Shown one piece after another: positions 60,101-64,000 of a DNA stretch of 64,000 bases (positions are counted from its first letter, which is position 1; every line of letters starts with the position of its first letter). Made by a program: the position numbers and the translations under genes. A model generated the notes under the pieces. It saw only the letters and a list, made by a program, of their open reading frames with translations, was not told where the DNA came from and did not search any database. Source of the DNA: Dipylidium caninum (taxonomy: Eukaryota; Platyhelminthes; Cestoda; Cyclophyllidea; Dipylidiidae); assembly GCA_017562135.1 (NCBI GenBank), contig QEYB01001436.1, positions 186,001 to 250,000 on the forward strand, in the 5' to 3' direction.

Positions 60101-63100
60101 GTGCGGCCCGTTTGCCCACCACCAGGTGGACTGCATTCGAAATGCGTCCGAGAATGGCCACGGCAGCCTCTGACTGGTCACAGTTGACGAGAAGAGGAGT
60201 TGGCTATGGCGAGGAGTTGATCTCCCACCTCCAGTCGACCGTCCCGATCGGCCACGCTGTCCGGAACGATGTGGCGGATGTAGATCCCATAGAGAGCGTT
60301 GCCTTCGGGCTAAAGAAATTTACTTTCTGTTATGACAGCAGACCCGTGTAAGACGCGGAACCGTTCGTTCCGTGTAAGTACCTTCGCGGCAACGATTCCA
60401 AGTCCCAGGGGCTGGCCATTCTTCTGAAGAACGATTCGCTTCACCGTGGACAATTTGACACCCGCCTCTTTGGCGAGTCGTTCAACGTTGGCGTCGGGCA
60501 GGTTGACGAAGGCCTTGTTGGTCTGGCGGCCTCCTTGTCCCGGTGGTGGATCGAGCTAAGACGAAGGCAAAGGAGAGCATTCGGGGGACCTGGTACGTCG
60601 CCTTCTAACGCTACCCTCTCGGCATGGTAGGGGAGGACCTCCACCACCTCTTTGTCAATCTAACTAATCGTCCGCCTCGAGCGCATCGTCTTCTAGCGCG
60701 ACACTTTAGAATGGGTTAAAATGAGGAAGGAATTTTGCGTCGATGCCTTCCAGCAGACGCTGAGAGATGACGCTGTCTGCCAAATACGAGGCCTCGCACA
60801 GAAACTGGGCGGAGTGGAGGTTGGAATGGTCGACTCACCCTGCTCGCAAAGTGTCCGGTCCACAGACCACTCAAGGGCGGCTCAAAGGCCGAATCGTTCC
60901 TGCGCACACTGAGACATCCGTCCTCGACCAGGGGTTGGACGGTCTCGAAGAAGCCCTCGGGAATGCCGTTTAGTCCACTGGTGGCCGCGTAGCCCTCCAG
61001 CGGCACGATAAGCGGCAGAGCCAACTCCACTGGAGTTTGCAGGCCCAACATTTCGCGGGTCTCGCGGCTGGAGGGGGATCCGTGCTTCTCGAGGATCTCC
61101 CGGTCGACTTCCTGAAATCGCGGAAAGGTGTAGATGAGCGCAGCTGTCTCGATGCCTTTTCTCTGCCACATGAGCGCATGTCCCCCCTCCACCTCCCCTC
61201 CCCGTCTCGGCGCATCCCTCTGCCCGGCCATTTCCTTGGTACGTGTCTAAGACCGTTTTCGAGGCGTCGATTCTCCCCGGTACCCCCAATCGTGTGATCA
61301 AGCCTCAGCGGCCTCTCCGCGTGCCGTTGTGGCGCGGCCGGTTGGTGACCAGGAGACTCAAACACTGATTGTCTCGCGAGTCCCCTCGTCCCGACCACCG
61401 TTTCCAGCTTGCGCGCGTGTCCTGGCTTCTTGGGATTGACCCCCTTCGCGGTATCCTTTCGAGACCATGTCCAGGTGTTCTGGAAGAGGTAGCCAGTGGA
61501 AGATGGCAAGGCTGCATTCACCGTCTCCGGCCAGTAGCGCCGAGTAAAGACCACCAACAGTCTGGACACCGTTGAGGCACTTTAAGCAGTAGTCGGATTA
61601 GTCGCTTCAAAAAAAACTTACGTTACGGACGCTTTTCACAATATTTTTTATCCATTCGGACGGCATCGCGGGCGGGTCGCCAAGGTGCGTGAGGAGCCAT
61701 TCAACCTTGGCGCTGTTCAACGAGCGCAATTCCAGCACTCGTTTGTGGAAGGAGCGGAACTTTGCGCGATCCGCCATCACCAGTTGACAGGCCTGTCGGA
61801 GGGGAGGGAAGAGTTCGCGCGTCACATGCCGCACTTTGAGCAGTCGCATCGCCTTAAAGCAAAGTCAGGAGGCCTCAAGCCGCTCACCTGGACGGGCAAG
61901 AGAAGGTGCGCCTCGCAGACACTGCCCAGCCCGTGCCTGCCCGCCCACTGCTGCATTCGCTGCAGACGTCGCAGCAGACGTCCCGCCCCCATCCTAGTGG
62001 TCCACATGGCACCGCCCTCTCTCCTTCGAGCCTCCTGCCGGCCGTTTGTTTGCACTATGGCATTGAAGGTCCACCCACCGAGGGCGTGGAAGACGTAGGC
62101 GAAGAACTGCAGGGCGAAGGAGACGTTCACGCATGCCTGCCGCATCGCCCGCATCATAAAGGCGAGGCTCTGCAGGAGACGCTGGATGTTAGGCTCCTGG
62201 CTGGTGGAGGAGGAGAACACGTTGGCGTCCTCGGTGGCGAGAAGCGGTTTGTCGTCCAAATGCAGATCGTCTTGTTGGTCGTAGTCGCCAGGGAAGAGGA
62301 TGCTCGGCGCTAGATGCTTCACGAGGTCGAGGAAACTCTGAAGCAACTGGTGAAAGGCCGACTCGATGCAGTTGGTAAAGAGGTGACCGGACGCGGTCAT
62401 GGACTCGGTACAGTCGACGTCGTTACGGAGGAAATTGAGGAGCTCACTGGAGTTGGCCAGCCAGAAGAGAAGGTAGCTGAAGGTTGTGCGCGTGGACGAT
62501 CCTGTTCGCGAGTCGGTCTGGCGACAGGTTTGGATGTACTTGGGAGGTACAAACGGACGGAAGCGGTTTACTCGCAAGGCTCACGGGCCGGAAAGCAACA
62601 GTACTCTGAGCTTAACGGCCTGGAATCCCTTTGGAGGGGTGTTCAACCCAAGGCCACTTCTCCTCCACACCTGACACACTTCAAAAAAGGCGTCCTGGCA
62701 CGTCTCGGTGATGCCACGTGGTCCCTCACCAGCCCCGCTTCCCCAAAAAGGAGTCCTGACGTGATGCACTACTTTCTGGTGTGTCGCCGAGGAAATTTTT
62801 TGCCCTCTCCCCCTCTGCCCCATCATCGGGCGTCTCTCACGAATAAAATTGGACGAAATGAGGATGTCCTTCGGCCTCGAAGGTGGTCGAAGGGCAGACG
62901 CCCGAGTCTCCCTTTGTGCTTCGCATTGGAGGCGCCCCCCGTGACGCGCCTGCCCAGATCCTTAAGCCGAGACGGAAAATCCGCGGAGAACGAACTCTTG
63001 CAGGTCACAGCGGTGGGATCACGTGACGTCGTCGAAAAAGTGCGCCCACAGCGATGCCTGAAGGAGGCCCCGGGACGCAGACACAAAACCTGCGGGCGTG

Positions 63101-64000
63101 TTCCTTTAAGGAGGCTAACCTGGAACATTTGGCTGCCGATGTGGTTGAAAAGGCCGCTCAAGTAGTGCTCCCTCTGTTCGTACGTCATTTGAGCCACATT
63201 CCAGCGGCGGTGGCACCCACGGACGAGGCCGTAGAGGAGGAAGGAGGGCGTGAGGACGAAGATGGGTGGTTGGGAGCTGCTTCTGGTGTTGCCGGCAGTG
63301 GCCGTGGTGGCCTGGAAGGCGAGGCCGGCGGCCAATCTGAGCACTGAGTCTACGGCGTCGCAGGCAGTCTCGTGGAGCGAGGCCGCGTAGTCGTCGGTGG
63401 TGGCGGTGGCGGCGGACGGGGACAGACGCAGGTCGACCCAGATGGGCAGGCGGTTGGGGAAGAGGTGGTCCGTGTTCGCGTAGGTCGGTTGGTTCTGCGG
63501 ATGGTTCACACATTAGCGGGCTTAACCATCGCCTCGTAGGGCTCTTCTGTAGTCGGAGACCTCGCAAAAACCCACATTGAGCTTACCAAAATCGGCCGGG
63601 GCGAACAACCCTCCCCGGCTGTATTCACTTCCCCCGGAGGTCAGTGAGTCTGCGGATTACAGACCGCCACTCGTTGATGTTCACCCCGTCTCCAACATCG
63701 ACCACTTCAACCCTATCTGGTTTGAGCACCAGTCGGATGTTTGACGCACTTGTGGAACGCTGTGCGCCCCCAACCAATCACAGGCGAGCGCCGTGTGACC
63801 TTCAAGGAAGCACCTCAACCGCCCGGTTTCCTCGCACCAACTTACCGAGGGATGTCGACTTCGGTATTGCTTTTCGCGACCGCGGCCCGCGTAGTCGCCC
63901 TGGAAGGTAAGATCGGGCATCGAGCCCTTGGAAATATGCGGTTGAGTTGACTTGGTCTTCTCCAGCGACGCACCCTGCTCGAGGAATTTGAGGAAAAGGG
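54191..64000 (-). CDS. Afadin/canoe homologue (partial, N-terminus off window)
   Basis: An actin- and nectin-binding scaffold of adherens junctions. Seventeen exons, 5' to 3' on the minus strand: 64000(partial)-63846, 63494-63120, 62538-61888, 61852-61622, 61111-60839, 60555-60382, 60309-59844, 59535-59067, 59029-58808, 58707-58454, 58423-57964, 57531-57271, 56721-56627, 56263-56173, 56077-55975, 54997-54750 and 54338-54191. The start of exon 3 (62538) is the least certain border. Exons 2-5 form the DIL (dilute) region (YLLFWLANSSELLNFLRND). Exons 6-7 form the PDZ domain (GLGIVAAK, YGIYIRHIV, DGRLEVGDQLLAIA), followed by an Asp-rich stretch. Exon 8 has VEWNEYAKK. Exon 12 carries the afadin helix (VREIRRLEDAVSANPNEDLI). 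Exon 17 ends with LSF, KDKMAFFAKAIGEEMPKD and the stop. Single-base breaks are needed in exons 7, 9, 10 and 17. RA and FHA domains should lie beyond 64,000. Confidence 0.9.
58424..58453 (-). other. 30-nt intron in afadin
   Basis: GTAAGT to GCAG in only 30 nt, between exons 10 and 11. The inverted copy has the same 30-nt intron at 53,333-53,362. Reading through it would hit an immediate stop in the inverted copy (CGG then TAA), which supports its being spliced. Confidence 0.7.
58722..58786. repeat. Poly-G and CAGCG repeats in an afadin intron
   Basis: An interrupted G run (about 58,722-58,745) followed by CAGCG-type pentamers (about 58,762-58,783), in the intron between afadin exons 9 and 10. 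The matching intron of the inverted copy has C-rich sequence but no such pentamer array. Confidence 0.7.
59030..59066 (-). other. 37-nt intron in afadin
   Basis: GTGAGT to CCTAG, 37 nt, between exons 8 and 9; also present in the inverted copy at 52,706-52,742. An alternative CAG acceptor 8 nt earlier puts a stop in frame, so the TAG acceptor was chosen. Confidence 0.65.
59921..59992. repeat. GTC run encoding an Asp-rich stretch in afadin
   Basis: Imperfect GTC/ATC repeats in afadin exon 7. On the minus strand they encode about 20 residues that are nearly all aspartate, with a few Glu, Gly, Ser and Asn, directly after the PDZ domain. Confidence 0.8.

Noticed and set aside
1..64000. CRISPR arrays, rRNA, tRNA genes, bacterial operons
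   Set aside because: None seen. The window has spliced animal genes only, and I could not fold any convincing tRNA by eye.

Overview
The window is nuclear DNA of an animal. It has split protein-coding genes with GT-AG introns, metazoan-only families (junctophilin, BK potassium channel, afadin) and several very short introns (30 to 37 nt). A flatworm is my best guess, from the very short introns, possible trans-splice acceptors and divergent sequences, but this is inference and no marker fixes the taxon. Most of the window is GC-rich, with AT-richer islands at about 16.2-20.7 kb, 42.2-47 kb and 53.5-57.9 kb.

Layout, left to right. (1) A minus-strand RhoGAP gene has two recognisable exons (7,197-7,481 and 1,449-1,945) that join exactly inside the GAP domain; the gene continues off the left edge. 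(2) From about 7.5 to 19.1 kb I see no convincing gene, but there is a CCAAT-box cluster near 12.05 kb. (3) The seven-exon mitochondrial ribosomal protein mS35 gene (+) lies at 19,184-22,853. (4) A ten-exon junctophilin gene (+) lies at 24,291-32,751, with MORN repeats at the start and a C-terminal membrane anchor. (5) A 6.7 kb gap without a gene follows. (6) A seven-exon Slo/BK-type calcium-activated potassium channel (+) lies at 39,455-49,627. (7) A minus-strand afadin/canoe gene runs from beyond the right edge down to 54,191. Seventeen exons are visible: the DIL region, PDZ domain, C-terminal helix and last coding exon. (8) Facing it at 52,681-53,512 (+) is an inverted partial copy of afadin exons 9-11.

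Junctophilin (which ties ER/SR to plasma membrane) and the BK channel (a calcium-gated repolariser) both work in excitation-calcium coupling and are adjacent in tandem. Afadin is an actin-linked junction scaffold, mS35 a mitoribosome subunit and RhoGAP a switch-off factor for Rho GTPases; I see no operon-like link among these.

The points most worth a second look are these: the Slo channel keeps the residues of the RCK1 calcium site but has lost the aspartate-rich calcium bowl and carries an insertion of about 108 residues; the inverted afadin duplication; a possible internal promoter in junctophilin; MEF2-type sites in GC-rich DNA; genes whose composition changes partway along; and at least six single-base frame breaks in otherwise conserved exons of three genes, which look like consensus errors.
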